From: an uncultured Oscillospiraceae bacterium | GTDB taxonomy: Bacteria > Bacillota > Clostridia > Oscillospirales > Oscillospiraceae | Length of the DNA: 21,081 bases | Direction: 5' to 3' | NCBI GenBank assembly: GCA_934623575.1 | Contig: CAKTVL010000026.1 | Coordinates: forward strand, 1-21,081 | In this document: positions 15,117 to 21,026 of the stretch, piece after piece | Layout: every line of letters starts with the position of its first letter | How positions within the stretch are numbered: the first letter of the stretch is position 1 | Made by a program: the position numbers and the translations under genes | Notes under the pieces: generated by a model | Told to the model about the DNA's origin: nothing | Databases searched by the model: none | Seen by the model: only the letters and a program-made list of their open reading frames with translations

Positions 15117-15779
15117 TTACTGCTCCAGGGCCTTTACGGCCTTGACGATGCGGCTGGTGCCCAGACGGTCGGCGCCCAGGGCCACGAAATCGCGGGCGTC
15201 GTCCAGGTTGGCGATGCCGCCGGCGGCCTTGATCTTCACATGAGGGGCCACATGGGCCTTGAACAAGGCCACATCCTCACGGGTGGCCCCGCCGCCGCCG
15301 AAGCCGGTGGAGGTCTTGATATAGTCCGCGCCGGACTCGGACACCACGCGGCACATCTCGACCTTCTCCTCCTCGGTCAGCAGGCAGGTCTCGATGATCA
15401 CCTTCAGCAGCCTGCCGGCGCAGGCTGCCTTGACCTCCTTGATCTCCTCCAGCACCTTGCCATACAGCTTGTCCTTCACCCAGCCCACGTTGATGACCAT
15501 GTCGATCTCGGAAGCGCCGTTTTTCACGGCGTCCGCAGCCTCGAAGCACTTGGCGGCGGTGGTGTCGTAGCCGTTGGGGAAGCCGATAACGGTGCAGATG
15601 GCGATCTTGCCCGCCACATACTCCGCCGCCTGCTGCACATAGCTGGCGGGGATGCAGACGCTGGCGCAGCCGTACTTGATGCCGTCGTCGCAGATGGCCT
15701 TGATCTCGTTCCAGGTGGCACCCTGAGAGAGCAGCGTGTGGTCCACGCGGGAGAGGATGCCCTGCAGTTCCTTATCCAT
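15117..15779 (-). CDS. deoC: Deoxyribose-phosphate aldolase DeoC
   Basis: The 220-residue class I aldolase splits 2-deoxyribose-5-phosphate into glyceraldehyde-3-phosphate and acetaldehyde, the final step of deoxynucleoside breakdown. The opening VDHTLL is family-typical. The conserved Asp lies in [10 protein letters not shown], the Schiff-base Lys in DYIKTSTGF, and the second active-site Lys in [10 protein letters not shown] chose ATG 15779, with AAGGAG 10 nt upstream; an upstream in-frame extension of 16 codons covers the ribosome-binding site and promoter-proximal leader and is not conserved in type. It is the first gene of deoC-deoD. No phosphopentomutase gene (needed to turn ribose-1-phosphate into the 5-phosphate) is in the window. 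Confidence 0.95.
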   Translation of the reverse strand: MDKELQGILSRVDHTLLSQGATWNEIKAICDDGIKYGCASVCIPASYVQQAAEYVAGKIAICTVIGFPNGYDTTAAKCFEAADAVKNGASEIDMVINVGWVKDKLYGKVLEEIKEVKAACAGRLLKVIIETCLLTEEEKVEMCRVVSESGADYIKTSTGFGGGGATREDVALFKAHVAPHVKIKAAGGIANLDDARDFVALGADRLGTSRIVKAVKALEQ

Positions 15780-15815
15780 CACAAAACACTCCTTTTCGGA
15801 ATTTCTTATGGGTGC

Positions 15816-15844
15816 ATTGTACCACACGCCGCGTCAAAAGGCAA
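15816..15844 (-). promoter_or_regulatory. Promoter of deoC-deoD
   Basis: On the minus strand TTGCCT (15839-15844), 17 nt, then TACAAT (15816-15821). The start would fall about 30 nt before the deoC ATG. The -35 overlaps the right arm of a possible terminator of the upstream gene. Confidence 0.75.
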
Positions 15845-15856
15845 GGCGCGCCTGCC
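15836..15856 (-). terminator. Possible weak terminator of the PLP enzyme gene
   Basis: On the minus strand GGCAGG-CGCG-CCTTGCC forms a short stem with one bulged T, followed by TTTTG, 15 nt past the stop codon. It overlaps the deoC -35. The stem is short, so read-through is likely. Confidence 0.4.
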
Positions 15857-15871
15857 GCGGCCGCTCGGCGG

Positions 15872-17089
15872 TCACTTCGCCCGCTCCCGGCGGATCGCCT
15901 GGGCCATGCGGGTCAGGCCGGTCTCGATGATGCTGCGGGGCATGGCCAGATTCAGGCGGATATAGCCCTCGGCATTGCCCACGAACAGGCTGTTGCCGCC
16001 CTCCAGCAGCACGCCGGCCTTGTTGGCGAAGAAGTCCGGCAGGTCGGTGCCCTGCGGCAGGCACTGGTTCATGTCCACCCAGGCCAGATAGGTGGCCTCC
16101 GGGATGTACATGACGGCCTCCGGCAGCTCACGGGTCAGGAACGCCTTGACAAAGGCGAAGTTGTCGTCCAGATACGCCTTCAGCGCCTCATGCCAGGCGC
16201 TGCCCTGGGTATAGGCCGCCTCGGCCGCCGTCAGGGACATGGGGTTCACCATGCCGATCATCTTGTCCCGGCCGCGGAAGCGGTCGCGCAGCGCCTTGTC
16301 CCGGATGATGATGTTGGAAAACGCCAGGCCCGCCAGGTTGAAGGTCTTGGTGGGGGCCATGCAGGTGATGAGCTTGGGATAGTCGGTCATGACCTTGGCC
16401 ATGGGGATATGGCGGCGGCCGCAGCGGATCAGGTCGCAGTGGATCTCGTCGGACACCACCCAGAGGTCATACTTCTCCATGATGGCCGCGGCCTTCCGCA
16501 GCTCCTCCTCGGTCCACATGCGGCCGGTGGGGTTCTGCGGGTTGCACCAGAACACCACCTTGCACTGAGGATGGGCGCACTTCTTCTCGAAGTCCTCGTA
16601 GTCCAGCTCGAAGGCGCCGTCGGCTTTCTTATGCAGCGGAGAGGTCAGCACCTCCGCGCCCACATACTCCGCCGCGTGGGCGAAATAGCCGTAGGCCGGG
16701 GTGTTCACCAGCACCTTATCGTCCCCGGCGCACAGAAGCTCCGTCAGCTGATACAGCGCGGGGATGATGCCGGAGGAGACGCAGAGCTGCTCCTCCGGGA
16801 AATTCCAGTCGTAGTGGTCGCGGCACCATTTGGCGAAGATGTGGTAGTACTCGCTGTCATACAGGCCGGTGTAGCCGAAGATGCGGCGGTCGATGCGCTG
16901 GCGCAGCGCGTCCAGGATCTCCGGCGCCACGCTGAACTCCATGTCCGCCACCCACATGCGGACGAATTCCTCGTCCTTGTAGGGGAATACCTTCTCCGGC
17001 CCGGCGTGGAAAATATAGCCGCGGAAGCCGTCGGTGTTCAGCGCGTTGGTGTGTCTGCGGTCGATGATCGCGTCAAAATCGTACTTCAT
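15872..17089 (-). CDS. MalY/PatB-type PLP-dependent aminotransferase / C-S lyase
   Basis: A 405-residue fold-type I PLP enzyme. The MalY/PatB subgroup is suggested by the opening (DFDAIIDRRHTNALN), the motif MWVADMEFSVAPEIL, and IFGYTGL. The catalytic Lys lies at about residue 248 in APTKTFNLAGLAFSN; the cofactor-binding NPQNPTGR and VSDEIHCDL stretches are intact. Such proteins usually cleave cystathionine or cysteine C-S bonds (beta-lyase, releasing pyruvate, ammonia and a thiol) but some act as regulators or aminotransferases, so the substrate is open. ATG 17089 has AAGGAA 8 nt upstream. It follows the YitT gene by 96 nt with no T-tract terminator between, so co-transcription is likely. 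Confidence 0.88.
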   Translation of the reverse strand: MKYDFDAIIDRRHTNALNTDGFRGYIFHAGPEKVFPYKDEEFVRMWVADMEFSVAPEILDALRQRIDRRIFGYTGLYDSEYYHIFAKWCRDHYDWNFPEEQLCVSSGIIPALYQLTELLCAGDDKVLVNTPAYGYFAHAAEYVGAEVLTSPLHKKADGAFELDYEDFEKKCAHPQCKVVFWCNPQNPTGRMWTEEELRKAAAIMEKYDLWVVSDEIHCDLIRCGRRHIPMAKVMTDYPKLITCMAPTKTFNLAGLAFSNIIIRDKALRDRFRGRDKMIGMVNPMSLTAAEAAYTQGSAWHEALKAYLDDNFAFVKAFLTRELPEAVMYIPEATYLAWVDMNQCLPQGTDLPDFFANKAGVLLEGGNSLFVGNAEGYIRLNLAMPRSIIETGLTRMAQAIRRERAK

Positions 17090-17185
17090 GGCACTTTTCC
17101 TTTCTGTGTCCGCTTTTCTGTTATTTTTTCGGCAGCGGCGCAGCCGCCGCCTGTATCTCTGAGGATACCGGCCCTCCGGCGTGTC

Positions 17186-18067
17186 TCAGCCCAGATGCCG
17201 CTTGAAGTTGCCGCCGGCCTGGACGCCCTCCTGCACGATGTAGAAGGCCTCGGGGTCCACCTGCTGCAGCACCTGGCGCAGGGTGTCGATCTCATACTTG
17301 GACAGGCAGACGCACAGCACCTGCACCTCGTCCCCGGTCCAGCCGCCCCGGCCGGTCCAGCTGGTGACGCCCCGGTCCAGCTGCTCCATGATGTAGCGAG
17401 GCAGCTGGGGGTCGTTCTTCTTGGTGAAGATCAGGATCTGCACGGTGACGTTCTGCCGGTGGAGCCGGTCCAGGAACACATTGCTCAGCACGTTGTAGAT
17501 GGCGGAGTAGATGGCCGTGGTGGCGTCGAACAGGAAGAAGCACAGGGTGTACAGCAGCGCGTTGAAGGAAATGGAGAAGCGGCCCACGGTGAACCGGCTG
17601 CCCTTCTTGCTCAGGTACAGGCCCAGAATGTCCAGGCCGCCGGTGGAGCAGCCGCAGGTCAGCACCAGTCCGCAGGAGAAGCCGCCCAGGATGCCGCCCA
17701 CCATGCAGCTGGTCAGCAGGTCCGGGATGATCGGCTCCGCCGGGGACGGGATCACCGCCAGAAAGACGGAGTTGGCCACGGTGCAGATGGCCGCCTTCCA
17801 GAAAAACTCCCGGCCCAGGGCCTTATAGGCCAGCAGGAACAGGGGGATATTCACAAAGAAATACAGCACGCCGGCCAGGTCGAAGGGCAGGTCCAGCGAG
17901 AGCTTCTGCTGCAGCAGGGTACGGATCACCTGGCACAGGCCGTAGGCGCCGCCGCCGTACAGCCCCTGGGGCACGATAAACACGTTGATGGCCACGCTCA
18001 GCAGCAAGCCGCCCAGCAGGCCGCCCAGCAGCCGCAGGCTCTTGTTGTGCATCAGCTTTTGGTACAT
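17186..18067 (-). CDS. YitT family membrane protein (DUF161/DUF2179)
   Basis: A 293-residue protein with about five or six membrane helices in the first 200 residues (LGGLLGGLLLSVAINVFIVP, then the family motif GLYGGGAYGLCQVI, and CGCSTGGLDILGLYLSKK) and a cytosolic DUF2179 domain in the C-terminal 80 residues (FTKKNDPQLPRYIMEQLDRGVTS). The family's transport substrate is not established. I chose ATG 18067 because AAGGAG lies 9 nt upstream and the promoter lies just before it; the longer open frame would run over that promoter. It is the first gene of a likely two-gene unit with the PLP enzyme. Full length for the family. Confidence 0.9.
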   Translation of the reverse strand: MYQKLMHNKSLRLLGGLLGGLLLSVAINVFIVPQGLYGGGAYGLCQVIRTLLQQKLSLDLPFDLAGVLYFFVNIPLFLLAYKALGREFFWKAAICTVANSVFLAVIPSPAEPIIPDLLTSCMVGGILGGFSCGLVLTCGCSTGGLDILGLYLSKKGSRFTVGRFSISFNALLYTLCFFLFDATTAIYSAIYNVLSNVFLDRLHRQNVTVQILIFTKKNDPQLPRYIMEQLDRGVTSWTGRGGWTGDEVQVLCVCLSKYEIDTLRQVLQQVDPEAFYIVQEGVQAGGNFKRHLG

Positions 18068-18104
18068 GGGGCATCTCTCCTTTTCGCTCCGTATCGTGAT
18101 TTCT

Positions 18105-18133
18105 ATAGTATGTGGCAAACGCGGAAAAGTCAA
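18105..18133 (-). promoter_or_regulatory. Promoter of the YitT gene
   Basis: On the minus strand TTGACT (18128-18133), 17 nt, then TACTAT (18105-18110). The start lies about 30 nt before the chosen ATG, supporting the shorter protein. Confidence 0.8.
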
Positions 18134-18144
18134 GCCCCCGGCGG

Positions 18145-18429
18145 TCAAAAGCTGTAGCGCAGGGCGCGCTCCAGCCGCCGCAGCGCACGCCGCAGCGTGC
18201 GGGACACCGTGGACTTGTTGACGCCCAGCAGCCGGGCGATGCCGCTCATGGTCATCCCTTGGTCTATGTACAGCTCCAGTACCTGCTGCTGGTGGGGCGT
18301 CAGCTCCGCCGCCACGGCCAAGGGCAGGTTGCGCAGCAGACGGTGGCGGCGGTCACTGTTGTCCCCCGCCTGCTCGTGCAGCCACGTCTCCAGCCCCGCC
18401 CGGTCCAGCTGCTCATATCCGGTACTCAT
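18145..18429 (-). CDS. Small sigma-70 region-4-like HTH protein
   Basis: A 94-residue basic protein. Residues about 42-90 match a sigma-factor region 4 / LuxR-like helix-turn-helix: LTPHQQQVLELYIDQGMTMS followed by IARLLGVNKSTVSRTLRRAL. The N-terminal 40 residues are not recognised. No sigma region 2 is present, so it is not a stand-alone sigma factor by itself; it may bind DNA alone or complete a split factor with a partner. Its ATG lies 17 bp inside the preceding small gene, in another frame, and has no clear ribosome-binding site, which suggests translation coupled to that gene. Such small sigma-4-like proteins are frequent in Clostridia, sometimes on mobile elements, though no mobility genes are seen here. 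Confidence 0.75.
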   Translation of the reverse strand: MSTGYEQLDRAGLETWLHEQAGDNSDRRHRLLRNLPLAVAAELTPHQQQVLELYIDQGMTMSGIARLLGVNKSTVSRTLRRALRRLERALRYSF

Positions 18430-18646
18430 CGTAGCCGTAGAAATCCCGGTCGTAGTACCGGGCGGTCACCTGGGCCAGGCAGCGGCACTGGGCCAGCATG
18501 GGCCGCAGCTCCGTGATACGGCGGCGCAGGCGCTGGGCCTCCTCCCCGTCGTCGGTGGTGCGCAGGGCCAGGCGCAGCTGTGTCAGCCGCTGGGCGATCA
18601 GCGCGGCGCTGGCTTCATATTGTGCGGACAGTTGTGCTAATGTCAT
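18413..18646 (-). CDS. Small helical protein of unknown function
   Basis: A 77-residue protein I do not recognise. It is almost entirely predicted helix, with heptad-like leucines and many Arg/Gln residues (LIAQRLTQLRLALRT, then AQRLRRRITELRPMLAQ), consistent with a short coiled-coil hairpin, and ends in a Tyr/Asp-rich tail (RYYDRDFYGYDEY). ATG 18646 has GGGGGAG 7 nt upstream, a good ribosome-binding site. It overlaps the sigma-region-4-like gene by 17 bp, so the two proteins are likely made together and may interact. I see no convincing promoter upstream. Confidence 0.7.
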   Translation of the reverse strand: MTLAQLSAQYEASAALIAQRLTQLRLALRTTDDGEEAQRLRRRITELRPMLAQCRCLAQVTARYYDRDFYGYDEYRI

Positions 18647-18785
18647 GTGTTGCTCCCCCTCTTTTGTCGTTGGCGCCGCCGGACGGCAGGGACGTCGCCG
18701 ATCCCGCCGCCGGGCGGCATGGTCGTTTGTGAAATATGCATAGCTTTAAAGCGATAAATTTTTTCTTTTCCCGCAAACTTTATGG

Positions 18786-18814
18786 TTGACATTGTGAAAA
18801 AGCTCTGTTATAAT
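18786..18814 (+). promoter_or_regulatory. Perfect consensus promoter of the tRNA-Thr/Tyr unit
   Basis: TTGACA (18786-18791), exactly 17 nt, TATAAT (18809-18814): twelve of twelve consensus bases, as expected for a strongly transcribed stable-RNA gene. Confidence 0.95.
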
Positions 18815-18832
18815 GCGATTTGCTGGTGAGAT

Positions 18833-18908
18833 GCTGGTGTAGCTCAGCTGGTAGAGCAGCTGATTTGTAATCAGCAGGTCGGGGGTTCGAATCCGTCCAC
18901 CAGCTCCA
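18833..18908 (+). tRNA. tRNA-Thr (anticodon TGT)
   Basis: A complete cloverleaf with acceptor GCTGGTG / CACCAGC, D arm GCTCAGCTGGTAGAGC, anticodon stem CTGAT / ATCAG around loop TTGTA with TGT as anticodon, T arm GGGGG-TTCGAAT-CCGTC region, and encoded CCA at 18906-18908. Confidence 0.94.
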
Positions 18909-18927
18909 ATTGAATACCCATATATCT

Positions 18928-19012
18928 GGGGGATTTCCCGAGTGGCCAAAGGGGACAGACTGTAAATCTGCTGGCAATGCCTTCGGTGGTTCGAATCCAC
19001 CATCCCCCACCA
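18928..19012 (+). tRNA. tRNA-Tyr (anticodon GTA)
   Basis: An 85-nt class II tRNA with acceptor GGGGGAT / ATCCCCC, anticodon loop CTGTAAA with GTA, a long variable arm (CTGGCAATGCCTTCGG region) and encoded CCA at 19010-19012. It is 19 nt behind tRNA-Thr under the same promoter. Minus-strand open frames across it are artefacts. Confidence 0.95.
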
Positions 19013-19013
19013 G

Positions 19014-19052
19014 AAAACAGCACTTGTTCTGCAAGTGCTGTTTTCATTTTTT
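19014..19052 (+). terminator. Terminator of the tRNA-Thr/Tyr unit
   Basis: A 13-bp perfect stem AAAACAGCACTTG / CAAGTGCTGTTTT with a 5-nt loop starts 2 nt after the CCA and is followed by CATTTTTTC. Confidence 0.93.
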
Positions 19053-19152
19053 CTGCCTTTGGCTCCCCTGCCGCCATTGGCCATCCCCCTGCCGGGCAAA
19101 AACGCGCCGCTCACCTCCCCTCCGGATCCCCGATCCCCGTTATGCCCCCCTG

Positions 19153-19182
19153 CCGCCGCACTCAAAAGTGCGGCGGTTTTCA
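19153..19182 (+). terminator. Second, orphan hairpin terminator
   Basis: A 10-bp stem CCGCCGCACT / AGTGCGGCGG with a CAAA loop is followed by TTTTC on the plus strand. No gene lies in the ~100 nt between it and the tRNA terminator, so it acts either as a back-up terminator or as insulation of the repressor promoter region. The minus strand has no T tract after it. Confidence 0.6.
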
Positions 19183-19191
19183 CTGCCTTCC

Positions 19192-19304
19192 GCAACAGAC
19201 TTCTTGTGAATTCCCCGCCAAAGAAACAAGAAACTTGTTGTTGACGCTACTGTATCACAAGAAACTTGTGATGTCAACCCCGAAATCACAAGTTTCTTGT
19301 GATT
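19192..19304. promoter_or_regulatory. Operator array: three palindromes and a half-site at 31-bp spacing
   Basis: The sites are ATCACAAG-TTT-CTTGTGAT at 19285-19303 (extended by one pair to 19284-19304), ATCACAAG-AAA-CTTGTGAT at 19254-19272, AACAAG-AAA-CTTGTT at 19225-19239, and a right half-site CTTGTGAA at 19203-19210. Their centres are 19294, 19263, 19232 and 19201, each exactly 31 bp apart, putting all on the same DNA face. They lie directly before the S24 repressor gene, so they are its probable operators. The sequence does not match the classical Gram-positive SOS box (CGAAC-N4-GTTCG). Confidence 0.85.
19249..19277 (-). promoter_or_regulatory. Leftward promoter with an operator filling its spacer
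   Basis: On the minus strand TTGACA (19272-19277), 17 nt, TACAGT (19249-19254). The 19-bp palindrome at 19254-19272 occupies the whole spacer and touches both hexamers, so bound repressor would block polymerase. No recognisable gene lies downstream on the minus strand before the tRNA terminator. Confidence 0.65.
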
Positions 19305-19309
19305 CTCTC

Positions 19310-19338
19310 TTGACAAAACCAACTTCTCAGAGTACGAT
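19310..19338 (+). promoter_or_regulatory. Promoter of the S24 repressor gene
   Basis: TTGACA (19310-19315), 17 nt, TACGAT (19333-19338). The strongest palindrome ends 5 bp before the -35, a position from which a bound protein could either touch polymerase and activate or interfere with it. Confidence 0.8.
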
Positions 19339-19379
19339 AGTGTCGGAGCGTGTCGAGTATTGTCGAGGAGGTGGGCTGC

Positions 19380-20132
19380 GTGTCCTTTGGTGAACAAATG
19401 CGGCGGCGGCGGGAGGAGCTGGGTCTGACCCGCCAGGAGCTGGCGGAGCGGCTGGGGGTGTCCGTCTCCGCGGTGGGCAACTATGAAACAGGCGTCAGCG
19501 CCCCCAAGGAGAACGTCCTGCTGCGGCTGTTCGACGCCCTGGAGACCGACCCCAACTATCTCTACCGCAGCAGCTACCGCGGCGGCCGCCAGCACACCGA
19601 CGAGGAGCGCCGGCTGCTGGCCAAATACCGGGCGCTGCCGCTGTCCGGGCGGCAGACCGTGTGCACCCTGGTGGACGCGCTGACGGAGATGACCGATGAC
19701 CTCTGCCGCACCGCGCCCTCCGGCGAGCAGCGGGTCATCCCGCTGTACACCTCCCCGGCGGCGGCCGGCTTCGCCGCGCCGGTGTTCGGCGAGGACTATG
19801 AGCTGCTGACCGTCACCGGCGACGTGCCGCCGGGGGCGGAGCTGGCGGTGCGCATCCAAGGGGACTCCATGGCGCCGGTGATCGCCGACGGCTCGGTGGT
19901 CTATGTGAACCACGACCCGCTGCAAAACGGCGACGTGGGCATCTTCTGCGTGGACGGCGACATGCTGTGCAAGCAGTACTGCCGGGACAGCTTCGGCATG
20001 GTGTACCTGTTCTCGCTGAACCGGAAGCGCGCGGACATGGACGTGGTGTTCCACCGGGGCAGCGGCCGCAGCCTGACCTGCTTCGGCCGCGTGATGCTGC
20101 ACAGCCAGCCCCTCCCGGAGGGACATATATAA
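19380..20132 (+). CDS. XRE-family repressor with self-cleaving S24 (LexA/CI-like) domain
   Basis: A 250-residue cytosolic transcription repressor. Residues 3-60 are an XRE helix-turn-helix (LTRQELAERLGVSVSAVGNY). About 70-115 is a linker. About 118-245 is an S24 peptidase fold with Ala129-Gly130 as the expected cleavage bond (SPAAAGFAAP), nucleophile Ser163 in GDSMAPVI and general base Lys198 in DMLCKQY. Family knowledge: such proteins cleave themselves when RecA filaments or another partner stimulates them, releasing operators. The start is GTG 19380, with GAGGAGG 8 nt upstream; an in-frame GTG 30 nt earlier has no such site and lies close to the transcription start. It stands alone, with no integrase or phage genes, next to a tRNA cluster. 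It could be a host regulator or a remnant prophage control gene. Confidence 0.9.
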   Translation: MSFGEQMRRRREELGLTRQELAERLGVSVSAVGNYETGVSAPKENVLLRLFDALETDPNYLYRSSYRGGRQHTDEERRLLAKYRALPLSGRQTVCTLVDALTEMTDDLCRTAPSGEQRVIPLYTSPAAAGFAAPVFGEDYELLTVTGDVPPGAELAVRIQGDSMAPVIADGSVVYVNHDPLQNGDVGIFCVDGDMLCKQYCRDSFGMVYLFSLNRKRADMDVVFHRGSGRSLTCFGRVMLHSQPLPEGHI

Positions 20133-20134
20133 GC

Positions 20135-20175
20135 AAAAAAGCGCCCCGCCTCTTTCGAGGCGGGGCGCTTTCCTG
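20135..20175. terminator. Bidirectional terminator between convergent genes
   Basis: A perfect stem (GCGCCCCGCCTC and complement, extended by three A-T pairs; 4-nt loop TTTC) lies between the repressor stop and the SDR stop. The minus strand exits through TTTTTTG; the plus strand exits through TTTCCTGTTCC. Confidence 0.93.
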
Positions 20176-20179
20176 TTCC

Positions 20180-20914
20180 TTATAATATAAATCCCCCGTC
20201 GCAGGTCAGCACCTGCCCGGTGATGAAGGACGCCCTCTCGTCCGCCAGAAAGCTGACGGCGGCGGCGATATCCTCCGGCGTGCCCAAACGGCCCAGGGGC
20301 GTCTCCTGCGCCAGCTGGGGCAGCACCTCCGGCGGCAGGGCAGAGAGCATGTCCGTCTCTATGACCCCCGGCGCCACGCAGTTGACCCGGATGCCCGTGG
20401 GCGCCAGCTCCGACGCCAGCGAGCGGGTCAGCGCGATCAGCGCCCCCTTGGTGGCGGAATAGGTCACCTCGCAACTGGCGCCGCGCAGGCCCCAGATGGA
20501 GGAGATGTTGACGATGCAGCCCGCGTGCTCGTGGAGCATGTGGGGCAGCACGGCCTGGATGGTGTGGAACGCCCCGTCCACGTTGACGGAGAAATAGCGG
20601 TGCCACAGGGCGTCGGTGATGTCCTGAAACAGCGCCTGTCCGGCCACGCCGGCGTTGTTCACCAGCAGCGAGACAGGGCCCAGCTCGCCCTCCACCCGCC
20701 GCACCATCTCGTCCACCTGCACCCGGCGGGACACGTCCGCCTGCACCGCCATGGCGCGGCCTCCGGCGGCGGCGATCTCCGCCACCAGCGACAGGGCGCA
20801 GTCCTGCCGCTCCCGGTAGTTGACGCACACGGCGTAGCCCTCCGCCGCCAGGCGGCGGGCCACCGCCCGCCCGATGCCCCGGGAGGAGCCGGTCACCAGC
20901 GCGATCTTATCCAT
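20180..20914 (-). CDS. ymfI: SDR-family reductase, probable EF-P 5-aminopentanone reductase (YmfI-like)
   Basis: A 244-residue NAD(P)H-dependent short-chain dehydrogenase. The cofactor loop is TGSSRGIG, followed by NNAG, catalytic Ser in ISSIWGLRGASCEV, and Tyr/Lys in TYSATKGAL; VAPGVIETDM follows. FabG-type ketoreductases share this core, but the segment SIWGL-x-GASCEV and GIRVNxVAPGxIETxML match, from memory, B. subtilis YmfI, which reduces 5-aminopentanone attached to elongation factor P. That reading is a family-level inference; a FabG role cannot be excluded. ATG 20914 follows AGGAAGGGG about 7-9 nt upstream. It is monocistronic with its own promoter and a shared convergent terminator. 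No efp gene is in the window. Confidence 0.85.
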   Translation of the reverse strand: MDKIALVTGSSRGIGRAVARRLAAEGYAVCVNYRERQDCALSLVAEIAAAGGRAMAVQADVSRRVQVDEMVRRVEGELGPVSLLVNNAGVAGQALFQDITDALWHRYFSVNVDGAFHTIQAVLPHMLHEHAGCIVNISSIWGLRGASCEVTYSATKGALIALTRSLASELAPTGIRVNCVAPGVIETDMLSALPPEVLPQLAQETPLGRLGTPEDIAAAVSFLADERASFITGQVLTCDGGFIL

Positions 20915-20947
20915 GGGATCATCCCCTTCCTACAGTTTCTTACCGGG

Positions 20948-20976
20948 AGTATAGCAAATTTCTGCGGGAAAGGCAA
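20948..20976 (-). promoter_or_regulatory. Promoter of the SDR gene
   Basis: On the minus strand TTGCCT (20971-20976), 17 nt, TATACT (20948-20953). It is back-to-back with the tRNA-Val promoter; the two -35 boxes are 8 bp apart. Confidence 0.85.
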
Positions 20977-20984
20977 GAAAAGTG

Positions 20985-21013
20985 TTGACAAACCGTGCCC
21001 GATGGGGTAATAT
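20985..21013 (+). promoter_or_regulatory. Promoter of the tRNA-Val unit
   Basis: TTGACA (20985-20990), 17 nt, TAATAT (21008-21013), with an overlapping TATACT three bases further on. Confidence 0.8.
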
Positions 21014-21026
21014 ACTATCGTTGTCT

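Noticed and set aside
17131..17151. Terminator between the YitT and PLP enzyme genes
   Set aside because: The GC-rich imperfect hairpin is followed on the transcribed strand by an A tract, not a T tract, so it would not act as an intrinsic terminator in that direction.
15812..18157. 781-codon plus-strand open frame spanning the PLP enzyme and YitT genes
   Set aside because: It runs antisense through two well-supported genes and their intergenic region, with no domain and repetitive Ala/Gln/His/Gly content.
18746..19195. Minus-strand open frames over the tRNA-Thr/Tyr genes (with WIRTTEG and DSNPRPADYKS segments)
   Set aside because: These are the familiar false proteins produced by translating the complement of tRNA genes.
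18833..19380. Prophage attachment site at tRNA-Thr or tRNA-Tyr next to the S24 repressor
   Set aside because: No direct repeat of either tRNA 3' end was found elsewhere in the window, and no integrase or phage gene is present.
19140..20828. 562-codon minus-strand open frame over the S24 repressor and SDR genes
   Set aside because: It is in the wrong frame for the SDR gene and antisense to the repressor, and it crosses the bidirectional terminator and the operator array.
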